Part shown: positions 24,946-33,359 of the stretch, piece after piece | How positions within the stretch are numbered: the first letter of the stretch is position 1 | Layout: each line of letters begins with the position of its first letter | Source: Lachnospiraceae bacterium | GTDB lineage: Bacteria > Bacillota > Clostridia > Lachnospirales > Lachnospiraceae | NCBI GenBank assembly: GCA_910576125.1 | Contig: CAJTHM010000007.1 | Location: 1-64,000 of the forward strand | Direction: 5' to 3' | DNA length: 64,000 nucleotides | Translations under genes and position numbers: made by a program | The notes under the pieces: model-generated | What the model saw: the letters and a program-made list of their open reading frames with translations, nothing else | Databases searched by the model: none | What the model was told of the DNA's origin: nothing

Positions 24946-26496
24946 TTAACTTCCTTTTACAATCAGCAGCTTCTGTCCCGCTTTCAGCTCATCGCTCTCC
25001 AGCGCGTTCAGCTCTCTCAGGGAATCCACAGGGGCATAGTAGCGCTTGCCGATGTTCCAGAGGTTGTCGCCGTCCTTTACCAGGTAGACCACCATGCCCG
25101 GGAGGCTGCTCATCTTCCCGGTGTCCAGCTCCGATACATTGATGTCGCTTATCAAATCCATAGGGATGGTTTTGAACACTACAGTGGAGAAGCTTAACAC
25201 TGCCTTTACGTCCATCTCCTCTCCGTCCAGCATGGTCACCTGGAGCTGCTCTACCTCCGCGCGCACCTCTCCCATGTCCTCCGGGGCAATGTCAGGCACC
25301 TCCAGAGTATATTGATAAGGAAGAAACGCCTGGGTGCTGCCGTAGGGGGCTTCATCCTCCCCTGTGATGTACATGATTTTCACCTGCACGCTGCCCTGGA
25401 GCAGGATGCCGTTCTCCACAGTGCTGCGCTGCTCCAGGCTCACGTTACCTTCGCTGTGCAGCAGCTGCAGCACGGTTCCGTCCGTGACGCGGACATGATC
25501 CGTGACCTTTGTCTTGCCGGTGACCTTTGCCAGCAGCCTGCGCAGATTCGCTCTGCCTGTGGTGGTGCCGATTTCCTTGGACACGCCGTAGAGGTCTGAG
25601 ATAATTTCCAGCTTTTCCTCCTCGTAGATCCGGATGGAAATATCCAGGACCAGTTCCAGTCCTATGCTGCGCTCCTCCCCGTCGAAATCCGGGCGCACGG
25701 CCAGTTCCTGCTGCCCCAGGTGGTAGCGGATGTCAGGCAGCATCCCCTCCCTGCAGCCATGGCATTCCAGCACGCCGCTGAAAGGCACTGTGGTCTCGAA
25801 ACTGCGGCAGGGATGGTCCTCCCCCTCGCCCTCATACAGCAGGAAAAGACGGATATCCCCGGAAATGGTGATTTTTTCCTCCATGACCTTGAATTCCACA
25901 TCCCCCAGGGAGATATTGCTCCAGAGAATCTGGAAAATATTGGGATAATTGGACGGAAGCGCCACCTCCTCCTTTAAGCGGAAGATGTCGTTCTTTGCGA
26001 TGGCGATCTGGGCCAGTTCCAGAGGCATGCGTCGGTACTCCACCTTTTCGTCCCCATGAACGGCGATGGGCACTTCCACGTCGAAGAGCTCCTCCACCCG
26101 GGCTGTCAGGGTGATCAGGGACTGGATGTTCAGCTTGCGCGAGTTAATCATGTTCATGGAGAGGTCCTCCACCTCCCCGTCCACGGTCACGGTGTCCGCG
26201 GGCACCACCCCCTGCATGTTGATGCGTTCTTCAAAGGGCATCTTGCTGTCCAGCACCACCAGGCTGCTCCCCTCCTCCATGGTGTGGTAGAGCACCACGA
26301 AGCCAAGCCTGCCGCGGACCGTGACGGAATCCGTCCCCGGTTTGATTTCATCGATGATCAGCTCTCCCTTCTCCAGGTTCAGGGCGGCTACATCCGGCTT
26401 GTTCTCCGGAATGTTCACGTCATCCTCCAGCGTGAACTGTGTGACAGCCTGGACTCTGACGCGATCCATATGTATATTTCTCTTTAACAGCTCCAC
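24946..26496 (-). CDS. SPOCS (DUF3794) and LysM domain protein, spore-coat type
   Basis: A 516-residue protein with SPOCS/DUF3794 modules (residues about 30-440; repeated blocks such as VRGRLGFVVLYH, VKMEEKITISGDIRLFLLYEGE-like strands and VQVKIMYITGED) and a C-terminal LysM domain (about 468-514; YLVKDGDNLWNIGKRYYAP). In clostridia these proteins are linked to spore coat or cortex assembly, with LysM binding peptidoglycan. No signal peptide. The start codon is GTG at 26496 behind GGAGG. An A+T-rich imperfect palindrome at about 26509-26533 lies just upstream and may hold the promoter or an operator. Confidence 0.88.
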   Translation of the reverse strand: MELLKRNIHMDRVRVQAVTQFTLEDDVNIPENKPDVAALNLEKGELIIDEIKPGTDSVTVRGRLGFVVLYHTMEEGSSLVVLDSKMPFEERINMQGVVPADTVTVDGEVEDLSMNMINSRKLNIQSLITLTARVEELFDVEVPIAVHGDEKVEYRRMPLELAQIAIAKNDIFRLKEEVALPSNYPNIFQILWSNISLGDVEFKVMEEKITISGDIRLFLLYEGEGEDHPCRSFETTVPFSGVLECHGCREGMLPDIRYHLGQQELAVRPDFDGEERSIGLELVLDISIRIYEEEKLEIISDLYGVSKEIGTTTGRANLRRLLAKVTGKTKVTDHVRVTDGTVLQLLHSEGNVSLEQRSTVENGILLQGSVQVKIMYITGEDEAPYGSTQAFLPYQYTLEVPDIAPEDMGEVRAEVEQLQVTMLDGEEMDVKAVLSFSTVVFKTIPMDLISDINVSELDTGKMSSLPGMVVYLVKDGDNLWNIGKRYYAPVDSLRELNALESDELKAGQKLLIVKGS

Positions 26497-26614
26497 GAAA
26501 ATACCTCCATATATACTCGTATAAGAATATATATGAAGGTATTCTTTAAGATATGCCTGCTGTGTGAGTCTTAATCGCGAATCCGCTCACTCGGGCAGCC
26601 TTGAAGATTTCTCC

Positions 26615-27523
26615 TCACCTGTCCACGGCCCCGATCAGATCCGTGACATCCTCCACATGGTACTGCTCCATGTAGCGTCCGATGCCCTCCACTACCTCCG
26701 CGCTGGTGTAAGGATCCACGAAGTTCATGGCGCCGATGCTGACGGCACTGGCACCGGCCAGCAGGAATTCCACGGCGTCCTCCGCATTTGCGATGCCTCC
26801 CATGCCGATGACGGGAATCCGCACCGCATGGGCCGCCTGATAGACCATGCGCACCGCGATCGGCTTGATGGCCGGGCCGCTCATGCCGCCGGTCTTGTTG
26901 GCAAGGGCGAACCTGCGCTTGTGGATGTCGATCTTCATGCCCGTGATGGTGTTGATCAGGGACAGGGCGTCCGCGCCTGCTGCCTCCGCAGCCTTTGCCA
27001 TCTCGGCGATGTCAGTGACATTGGGGCTCAGCTTCATGATGACGGGCTGTCTGGCGTGTCGTTTAACTTCTTTCGTGATATCGTACAGATTGTCCGCTTT
27101 CTGGCCGAATGCAATTGCCCCTTCCTTTACATTGGGGCAGGACACATTGATTTCCAGCATGGCCACTGCCTGTTCCTCTCCCAGCCGCTCCACTACATCC
27201 ACGTAATCTTCCACCGTCTTTCCGCAGACATTTACAATGATTTTCGTGTCGTACTGCTTCAGGAAAGGGATGTCCCGCTCCAGGAACACGTCAATGCCGG
27301 GATTCTGGAGGCCGATGGCATTGAGCATGCCGCCGTAGACTTCCGCCACTCTGGGGGTGGGGTTGCCCGGCCAGGGCACATTTGCCACACCCTTGGTCAC
27401 TACGGCCCCAAGCCGGTTCAAGTCCACGAATTCCGAGTATTCCATCCCGGAGCCAAAGGTTCCGGAGGCTGTCATGACAGGATTCTTCAAGGTGACGCCT
27501 GCTATTGTTACTTGTGTATTCAT
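26615..27523 (-). CDS. pyrD: Dihydroorotate dehydrogenase B, catalytic subunit
   Basis: Flavoprotein oxidising dihydroorotate to orotate in pyrimidine synthesis. The 302-residue length, and the neighbour pyrK, mark it as the NAD-dependent class 1B type (PyrDB). Motifs are NPVMTASGTFGSGMEY at the start, LEINVSCPNVKEG with the active-site cysteine region, VIMKLSPNVTDI, and IPVIGMGGIANAEDA with ASAVSIG for FMN phosphate binding. GGAGGTACGGAT precedes the ATG. It lies behind pyrK after 121 bp that contain two hairpins. Confidence 0.95.
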   Translation of the reverse strand: MNTQVTIAGVTLKNPVMTASGTFGSGMEYSEFVDLNRLGAVVTKGVANVPWPGNPTPRVAEVYGGMLNAIGLQNPGIDVFLERDIPFLKQYDTKIIVNVCGKTVEDYVDVVERLGEEQAVAMLEINVSCPNVKEGAIAFGQKADNLYDITKEVKRHARQPVIMKLSPNVTDIAEMAKAAEAAGADALSLINTITGMKIDIHKRRFALANKTGGMSGPAIKPIAVRMVYQAAHAVRIPVIGMGGIANAEDAVEFLLAGASAVSIGAMNFVDPYTSAEVVEGIGRYMEQYHVEDVTDLIGAVDR

Positions 27524-27556
27524 ATCCGTACCTCCTTACGCGCTGATGCGGGTCTT

Positions 27557-27642
27557 GGCAGAATGCTTATGTATTTCGGGCATTCTGCCGTGTGAAGCCT
27601 TAGAATTTCTTTGTCCGCGTACTTTGCGGGCTTAGAAATTCT
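27557..27642 (-). repeat. Two-hairpin intergenic element between pyrK and pyrD
   Basis: Arms GGCAGAATGC (27557-27566) and GCATTCTGCC (27580-27589), and arms AGAATTTCT (27602-27610) and AGAAATTCT (27634-27642) with CCGC/GCGG inside. It starts right after the pyrK stop. The same order of motifs recurs at 43178-43273. Confidence 0.6.
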
Positions 27643-27644
27643 CT

Positions 27645-28415
27645 TCACAATTCTACCTCCTGCGCTTCAAATACAGGGCCGTCCGTGCAGATGCGGGCAT
27701 TGTGCACATGGGAATGATGGTCGATTTCTTTGGTCTTCACCACGCAGCCCAGGCATGCGCCCACGCCGCAGGCCATATGCTCCTCCAGGGAGATGTATGC
27801 CGGAATGCCATGCTGGCATGCGTATGCCTTGACCGCACGCAGCATGGGCATGGGGCCGCAGGCGAAGACGACTTCCGCCCCCAGTCCGTTCTCCGCGATG
27901 GCGTCCATCACATTTCCTTTCGTGCCGGCGCTGCCGTCCTCGGTGGCTACATACACAGTGCCGTATTTCTCCAGATCTTCTTTCAGGAAAAGGCTGGAAT
28001 CCCGATAACCCGCCACAATCTGCTTCTCCGCCTCCAGCCGCTTGGCCAGCTCTAAAATCGGGGGCACGCCGATGCCGCCGCCCATGAGGAAAACCTTTTT
28101 CCCTGTTCCCTGCTCCAGCGGAAAGCCATTCCCCAGATTGCCCAGTACAGAGATACAGTCTCCTACTCTGTAGCCGGAAAACTCCCTGGTGCCCGCGCCG
28201 GCAATACGGTAGACGATGCGCAGCCTGGCTTGTCCCGCATCCGTCTCGCAGATGCTGATGGGGCGGGGAAGAAGGGTGCTTTTATCCTTGGGATAGATGC
28301 CCAGGAACTGGCCGGGCTTCGCGTCCGCCGCGAGGGGGGTCTCTATCCACATGTCGAAGATGTCCGGTGCTATCTCCCTCTGGGAGAGCACCTTTGCGGT
28401 GTGCTTTTGCTTCAT
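27645..28415 (-). CDS. pyrK: Dihydroorotate dehydrogenase B, electron transfer subunit
   Basis: FAD and [2Fe-2S] protein that passes electrons from PyrD to NAD. The 256-residue product has a ferredoxin-reductase barrel with the FAD motif PRPISICET, the nucleotide-binding loop FLMGGGIGVPPI, and the cluster cysteines in EHMACGVGACLGCVVK plus ICTDGPVF. The ATG at 28415 is preceded by AAAGGAAAC; the longer ORF start at 28460 is not conserved. It has its own strong promoter (28591-28619) and a leader with a hairpin, so it can be expressed separately from pyrC. Confidence 0.95.
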   Translation of the reverse strand: MKQKHTAKVLSQREIAPDIFDMWIETPLAADAKPGQFLGIYPKDKSTLLPRPISICETDAGQARLRIVYRIAGAGTREFSGYRVGDCISVLGNLGNGFPLEQGTGKKVFLMGGGIGVPPILELAKRLEAEKQIVAGYRDSSLFLKEDLEKYGTVYVATEDGSAGTKGNVMDAIAENGLGAEVVFACGPMPMLRAVKAYACQHGIPAYISLEEHMACGVGACLGCVVKTKEIDHHSHVHNARICTDGPVFEAQEVEL

Positions 28416-28483
28416 GATTTGTTTCCTTTCTGGGTATCCAGGGATAATCCTTTGCCGCAAAATAATGGCATGGCAAAACTTAA

Positions 28484-28511
28484 GGGCAATAATCCAAGCA
28501 GACTATTGCCC
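28484..28511 (-). promoter_or_regulatory. Leader hairpin upstream of pyrK (possible attenuator)
   Basis: GGGCAATA pairs with TATTGCCC around a 12-nt loop; on the minus strand TTAAGTTTT follows. It lies in the leader between the pyrK promoter and start. A pyrimidine-responsive attenuator is possible, but no clear PyrR-binding consensus is visible. Confidence 0.45.
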
Positions 28512-28590
28512 CAATCCATAACACTGCACAACACTTAACAAAAGAAAATCCTCTCAACTAAAAAACACACGAACTTTACCTAACGCTTTT

Positions 28591-28619
28591 AGTATATCCA
28601 CATTTCCGCGGAATGTCAA
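28591..28619 (-). promoter_or_regulatory. Sigma-A promoter of pyrK-pyrD
   Basis: On the minus strand, TTGACA (28619-28614), 17-bp spacer, TATACT (28596-28591). It lies just past the end of pyrC and gives a leader of about 170 nt. Confidence 0.78.
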
Positions 28620-28626
28620 CAATAAT

Positions 28627-29901
28627 TTATGGCGCCTCTTCATAAGCTGTCCTCCCGGCGCAAATCGTCCGCACCACTTTCCCCCGCAGCCGCCAGCCGG
28701 TGAAAGGGGTGTTTGCAGATCTGGAGGCATAGCTCTCCGGGGCATATTCCGCCGCGGTGTCTATCAGTATGATATCCGCAGGGCCTCCCTCCGCCAGATA
28801 TCCGGCGTCCAGATGGTACAGGTTCGCCGGGTTGGTGCTCATGAGGCGCAGGAGCCGGCGCATGGTCAGGTATCCGGCCTCCACCAGCCGGGTGATGCCC
28901 AAAGACAGCGCCGTCTCCAGGCCGATGATGCCGCTGGGCGCTTCAGTGATGGGCTTTTCTTTTTCTTCCGCTGTGTGGGGGGCATGATCCGTGGCGATGA
29001 TATCAATGGTGCCGTCCACCAGCCCCCGGATGATGGCCAGCCTGTCCTCCTCTTCCCGGAGGGGCGGATTCATCTTCGCCAGCGTGCCGTATTGGATAGC
29101 AGCTTCCTCCGTCAGGGTAAAATGATGGGGCGTGGCCTCCGCATGTATATTGCTGCCTCTTGCTCTGGCCTGCCGCACCAGTTCTACGGATTCCCGCGCA
29201 CTTATATGCTGTATATTGATATTCGCTCCTGTCTCCAGCGCCAGCTGCAAATCCCGCTCCACCAGGCGGATCTCAGCCTCTCTGGGAGAGCCTCCTATCC
29301 CGAAGAAGCCACTGGCCTTGCCCCGGTTGATTCCGTTATTGTCTATCAGCCCCGGATCCTCCTCGTGGAAACTGACAGGCATATCCAGCCCGGCCGCGCG
29401 CTCCATGGCCTCCCGCACCAGATTCCCATCCAGAAGCGGTACGCCGTCATCCGTAAAGCCCGCCGCTCCGGCCTCCGCCAACTCCTCCACAGGCGTCAGT
29501 TCTTTCCCGCGCATCCCTTTCGTCACATTGGCGCAGGACAGCACATGGATGTCTGTCCCGTATCCCTTTTCCAGAACATAGGCAAGCGTCTCCCTGTTGT
29601 CTATGGGAGGTTTTGTATTGGCCATCATCACCACCGTGGTAAAGCCCCCCGCAGCAGCCGCGGCAGCCCCGGTCACAATGTCCTCTTTCAGCGGGAATCC
29701 GGGATCGCGGAAATGGACATGGACGTCCACCAATCCCGGCGCCACCAGCAGCCCCTCTGCGTCGATTACTTCGCATCCCTCTTCCGGCCTCTCCAGCCCT
29801 TTCCCGATCCGCAGGATTTTCTCTCCCTCCGTCAGGATGTCGAACTTGCCCTCCCTGCCGGACTTCGGGTCAATCATATATCCATTTTTGATTAGCAGCA
29901 T
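28627..29901 (-). CDS. pyrC: Dihydroorotase
   Basis: Zinc amidohydrolase cyclising carbamoyl aspartate to dihydroorotate. The 424-residue product is of the class I type. Metal ligands are in LVDVHVHFRDPGF, the histidines in SFHEED and IQHISA, and the aspartate in IIATDHAPH. The substrate-binding block (ANTKPPIDN) is present. GGAGGCGC precedes the ATG. A weak extended -10 promoter (TTGCCT-N18-TACACT) overlaps the terminator of the gene behind it (29968-29999). With pyrK and pyrD it forms a pyrimidine cluster; pyrR, pyrB, pyrE and pyrF are not in the window. Confidence 0.95.
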   Translation of the reverse strand: MLLIKNGYMIDPKSGREGKFDILTEGEKILRIGKGLERPEEGCEVIDAEGLLVAPGLVDVHVHFRDPGFPLKEDIVTGAAAAAAGGFTTVVMMANTKPPIDNRETLAYVLEKGYGTDIHVLSCANVTKGMRGKELTPVEELAEAGAAGFTDDGVPLLDGNLVREAMERAAGLDMPVSFHEEDPGLIDNNGINRGKASGFFGIGGSPREAEIRLVERDLQLALETGANINIQHISARESVELVRQARARGSNIHAEATPHHFTLTEEAAIQYGTLAKMNPPLREEEDRLAIIRGLVDGTIDIIATDHAPHTAEEKEKPITEAPSGIIGLETALSLGITRLVEAGYLTMRRLLRLMSTNPANLYHLDAGYLAEGGPADIILIDTAAEYAPESYASRSANTPFTGWRLRGKVVRTICAGRTAYEEAP

Positions 29902-29967
29902 AAGCGCCTCCTGTCTTCCCTGTGCCAGACTCCTCTTTCATTTCTCCAAGTGTACCATAACCCCACT

Positions 29968-29999
29968 AAAAAAGGCAAGGGACATATTGTCCTTGCCTT
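29968..29999 (-). terminator. Terminator of PrcB-like lipoprotein gene
   Basis: AAGGCAAGG and CCTTGCCTT arms, with further ACA/TGT pairing and one bulge, around a 3-nt loop. On the minus strand TTTTTT follows. Confidence 0.85.
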
Positions 30000-30039
30000 A
30001 AGTTGTGCCGCCTTGCCGGGAGGCTTTCACCGTTTTCCA

Positions 30040-30447
30040 TCACTCAAATGTCACTGTCTGCTCCAGATATTCCGTCTTCACCACTATGTAGGGACATGAG
30101 GGCTGGGGATTCTCCTTTTCGGATGGCTCCGGCCCCAGCAGGCTGGTATCGATCACGATGTTCGCATCCGTCAGGTACAGTTCATTCACGGCGATGCTGT
30201 AGCCCCCTGTCTCTTGTTCTCCGTATCCGATGCATATGTACAGATTTGCGTTGTCTGTGTAGGTAATCTGGAAAGGCGCCGCCTTCTTCTCCTCAATGAT
30301 GGGCAGAAGCTGCTCCGGTATCATCTCCTGGCTGAGCACTGTGAAATCCAGATCCCGGAGTTTGATTTTCTCCTCGTTCATCATCGTACAGCCGGAAAGG
30401 AACAGCATACAGGCAATCACCAGTCCATAAAATCCGATTTTTTTCAA
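30040..30447 (-). CDS. Lipoprotein with PrcB-like C-terminal domain
   Basis: A 135-residue lipoprotein: lipobox LSGC with the cysteine near residue 20. The mature part resembles PrcB_C, a small beta domain seen in protease-complex proteins (EEKKAAPFQITYTDNANLYICIGYGEQETGGYSIAVNEL, quoted as separate blocks: APFQITYTDN, LYICIGYGEQETGGYSI). No catalytic residues are evident. It stands alone, with a terminator behind it and plsC divergent. Function in the envelope is unknown. Confidence 0.7.
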   Translation of the reverse strand: MKKIGFYGLVIACMLFLSGCTMMNEEKIKLRDLDFTVLSQEMIPEQLLPIIEEKKAAPFQITYTDNANLYICIGYGEQETGGYSIAVNELYLTDANIVIDTSLLGPEPSEKENPQPSCPYIVVKTEYLEQTVTFE

Positions 30448-30488
30448 TGATAGACCTCACAAAGTTTCTTCTATTTTTTTCTATTTTA

Positions 30489-30517
30489 TGTACAGTTTGG
30501 GATTTCTATGCTAGAAT
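30489..30517 (+). promoter_or_regulatory. Extended -10 promoter of plsC
   Basis: TGTACA (30489-30494), 17-bp spacer, TGC-TAGAAT (30509-30517). The TGn before the -10 supports an extended -10 promoter. Confidence 0.55.
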
Positions 30518-30559
30518 AGAAAGGATTCTTCTATAAAGACTTCATGAAAGGCTGATACC

Positions 30560-31303
30560 ATGATACGTTTTATTTTAATCGTACTTTATTTGTTGCTGTT
30601 CCTGGTCCTCTCTATTCCCGCCCTGTTGGCGGAATGGCTCATCGGCAAACGCAGCCCCGGACGCAAAGACAGATTCTCCAAAGCGCTGGTAAGCTGGGGA
30701 TTCCGCTGTATCGCCGCCCTGGCAGGCACGAAGCTCATCGTAAGGGGGAAAGAGAATATCCCGGCTGACAGCGCCGCCCTGTTCGTGGGCAACCACCGCA
30801 GCTATTTCGATATCGTGCTCACCTATCCCCAGTTCCCCGGGATTACGGGCTATGTGGCAAAAAAAGAGATGCTGCGCTATCCCTTGCTGCTCAACTGGAT
30901 GCGGAACATCCACTGTCTGTTCCTGGACAGGGACAATATCAAGGAAGGCTTAAAGACTATCCTGAAAGGCGTAGAAGAGGTAAAGAGCGGCGTCTCCCTG
31001 TGCATCTTCCCGGAGGGCACCCGCAACAAGGTGAACGACACTTTCCTGCCCTTCCGGGAGGGCAGCTTCAAGATAGCGGAGAAAGGCGGCGTCCCGGTGG
31101 TCCCCATGGTCATCCTGAACTCGGCGGATATCTTTGAAGACCATCTGCCGCGGGTCAGGAGCACTACCGTGGTCATCGAGTTCCAGCCCGCCATCTATAT
31201 GGACAGGATGGACCGCAGCGAAAAGAAGAATATGGGCGCCCATGTCAGCGGCCTCATCTCCAAGCGCTACTTTGAGCTGAAAAAAGAATATTTTCCGGAA
31301 TAA
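30560..31303 (+). CDS. plsC: 1-acyl-sn-glycerol-3-phosphate acyltransferase
   Basis: Membrane enzyme adding the second acyl chain in phosphatidic acid synthesis. The 247-residue product has an N-terminal membrane segment (about 3-25). The four acyltransferase blocks are present: NHRSYFD (Asn78-His79-Asp84), a GYVAKKEM block, FPEGTRNK (about 153-160) and VPVVPMVI. Length is normal for the bacterial family. It is transcribed alone, converging on the histidine kinase gene 28 bp away. Confidence 0.93.
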   Translation: MIRFILIVLYLLLFLVLSIPALLAEWLIGKRSPGRKDRFSKALVSWGFRCIAALAGTKLIVRGKENIPADSAALFVGNHRSYFDIVLTYPQFPGITGYVAKKEMLRYPLLLNWMRNIHCLFLDRDNIKEGLKTILKGVEEVKSGVSLCIFPEGTRNKVNDTFLPFREGSFKIAEKGGVPVVPMVILNSADIFEDHLPRVRSTTVVIEFQPAIYMDRMDRSEKKNMGAHVSGLISKRYFELKKEYFPE

Positions 31304-31331
31304 TTCCCGGAAATCAACAGTCCTCCGCGCC

Positions 31332-32498
31332 TTACGCGGAAAGGGGCAGCTCCACCTGGAAACTGGTCACCTCGTCCTCGCTCCGGGCCGTGATGATGCC
31401 GTTGTGGAGGGTGACGATTTCTTTGGCGATGGCCAGCCCCAGCCCGGCTCCGCCGGTGTTGGTGGCCCTGGCATCGTCCAGCCGGAAAAATTTCTCGAAG
31501 ATGGCCTCCAGTTTGTGGGGAGGGATGGTCTTTCCTCGGTTAGATATGACTATCCTCACATGGCCTCTCACCGGCCTGCACTCCACGGAAATCGCTGTCC
31601 CCGGATAGCTGTAGGCAATGGCGTTCTTCAGGATATTGTTGAACACCCTGGCCAGTTTCTCCCCGTCCGCGTAGAGAGTGACGGGTTTTCCCGACTGATC
31701 CGGCTCTATCTCAAGCCTTATGGTATTTCCGTGTTCGCTCAGCAGCGGATAGAATTCATCCGTCATCTGCTCCAGCATGAAAGAAAGATTCACCGTCTCT
31801 TTTTCCAGCGCAATCTGCTGCAGGTTATAACGGGTAATCTCAAAGAATTCATTGATCAGCTTCTCCAGCCGCAGCGCCTTGTCCAAAGTGATGTGGACAT
31901 ATTTCGCCCGCTGCGCGGCAGGCATGTCCGGCGCCTCGTCCATCAGGCTTAAGTATCCGATGACAGAGGTAAGGGGGGTCTTCAAGTCATGGGCCAGGTA
32001 GGTAATCAGGTCATTCTTGCGGTTAGCCTCCTCCCGCATTATCTGCTCGTTTCGCTGCATGTCGGCCTTGATTTCCACAATCCGCACGGAAATGTCTTCG
32101 TATCCCTGAGGGAACACCTCCACCGCCTCTTTGGTCTGCCGCATGTAATCGTCAATCATCCGGCCCGCATCCCGCATAGCCGCTTTCACCTGTCTGGAGG
32201 CATACAGAATAGACACAAGCCTTACAATCAGCACTACCGCCACAATCAGGATAATCAGCGCCGCGAACAGCTTCCGCTTTAAGTTCCCCCAGTTGATGGT
32301 CTGGGTAAAATAGCCGTCCACGTCAGCGTCCCCCAGGGCCATCCATTCTGTATAGATGAAATTTCGTTCAATCCACTCTCTCATGAATCCGTTGAGTATC
32401 TGATCAAGGAACACATACAGAAATCCGCAGACAATATAGCCTCCTGCCAGGATGAGACATGTGACCAGAAATCTCTTCAGCTTTGCATTAACCTTCAA
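31332..32498 (-). CDS. Sensor histidine kinase, VanS-like
   Basis: A 388-residue sensor kinase. Two membrane segments (about 10-32 and 72-97) bracket a short outer loop of about 40 residues. A signalling helix, then the dimerisation domain with His170 (YLAHDLKTPLTSVIGY), then the ATPase with N box (FNNILKNAIAYS), the G1 box and GGAGLGLAIAKEIV follow. The plan and sequence are of the VanS type. The start overlaps the end of the regulator gene by 11 bp. With murF and ddl directly upstream, a cell-wall stress role is a fair inference, but its signal is unknown. Confidence 0.9.
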   Translation of the reverse strand: MKVNAKLKRFLVTCLILAGGYIVCGFLYVFLDQILNGFMREWIERNFIYTEWMALGDADVDGYFTQTINWGNLKRKLFAALIILIVAVVLIVRLVSILYASRQVKAAMRDAGRMIDDYMRQTKEAVEVFPQGYEDISVRIVEIKADMQRNEQIMREEANRKNDLITYLAHDLKTPLTSVIGYLSLMDEAPDMPAAQRAKYVHITLDKALRLEKLINEFFEITRYNLQQIALEKETVNLSFMLEQMTDEFYPLLSEHGNTIRLEIEPDQSGKPVTLYADGEKLARVFNNILKNAIAYSYPGTAISVECRPVRGHVRIVISNRGKTIPPHKLEAIFEKFFRLDDARATNTGGAGLGLAIAKEIVTLHNGIITARSEDEVTSFQVELPLSA

Positions 32499-33180
32499 TC
32501 TTGTACCCGCACCCCCAGACTGTCTTGATGTATTTCGGATGCTCGAAGGAATCGCCCATCTTTTCCCTCAGATGCCTGATGTGCACCGTGATGGTGTTGT
32601 TGTTCTTTGTGTAATACTCATCTGCCCAGATCAGATGGAACAGCTCCTCTGCGCTGACTACCTGTCCCTTTCGCTGGCACAGGATGCGGAGGATGGAAAA
32701 CTCCGTGGGGGTCAGGTTCAAAAGCTTTTCATTCAGGTAGCATTCATGGGTCTTTACATTTAGAGACAGGCCGGATATTTCCAGCAGTTCCTCCTGCTGC
32801 AGCCCCGTGTTGTAGCGCTTGTACCGGCGCAGCTGGGCTTTCACCCGGGCCACCAGCTCCAGAGGCAGGAAAGGCTTGGTCATGTAATCGTCCGCGCCCA
32901 TGGTAAGGCCGGTGATTTTGTCCATCTCCTCCCCCTTTGCCGTCAGCATGATAATCGGATAATTGTGGCGTTCCCTGATTTTGCGGCAGATGTCCAGGCC
33001 GCTGGCCCCGGGCAGCATGATATCCAGGATGGCCAGATCCAGCCTTTCGTTTTCCACCATTTCCATGGCCATGGCGCCGTCGTAACATTTGACAATCCGG
33101 AACCCCTCGTTCTCCAGGTACAGGGCCACCAGATCCGCTATCTCCTTTTCGTCATCCGCTATCAATATGACTTCGCTCAT
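32488..33180 (-). CDS. OmpR-family response regulator, VanR-like
   Basis: A 230-residue regulator: receiver domain with Asp53 (LAILDIMLPG), the acidic pair at Asp9-Asp10, Thr in IIMLTAKG and Lys in YMTKPFLPLE. The C-terminal winged helix (about 135-228) has LTPTEFSILRILCQRKGQVV and NTITVHIRHLREKMG. AAAGAGGTAGTCT precedes the ATG. It is the partner of the overlapping VanS-like kinase. It starts 180 bp after murF on the same strand, so it may be read through from ddl-murF or have its own promoter; I could not define one. Confidence 0.93.
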   Translation of the reverse strand: MSEVILIADDEKEIADLVALYLENEGFRIVKCYDGAMAMEMVENERLDLAILDIMLPGASGLDICRKIRERHNYPIIMLTAKGEEMDKITGLTMGADDYMTKPFLPLELVARVKAQLRRYKRYNTGLQQEELLEISGLSLNVKTHECYLNEKLLNLTPTEFSILRILCQRKGQVVSAEELFHLIWADEYYTKNNNTITVHIRHLREKMGDSFEHPKYIKTVWGCGYKIEG

Positions 33181-33359
33181 AGACTACCTCTTTCCGTTTT
33201 TCCGTGTATTTCCATCATGAAATACAGGCATGCCCGCTTTGGCGGCGGGCTGTTCTGCCTGTTTCCAAACACTTGCTTTTTATCTTACCACAAAACAAAT
33301 GAGATAAGGTTAAGATTTTCCTAATATTCTTTCCGCAGGTTTTGGTCCGCATCCTGCAT

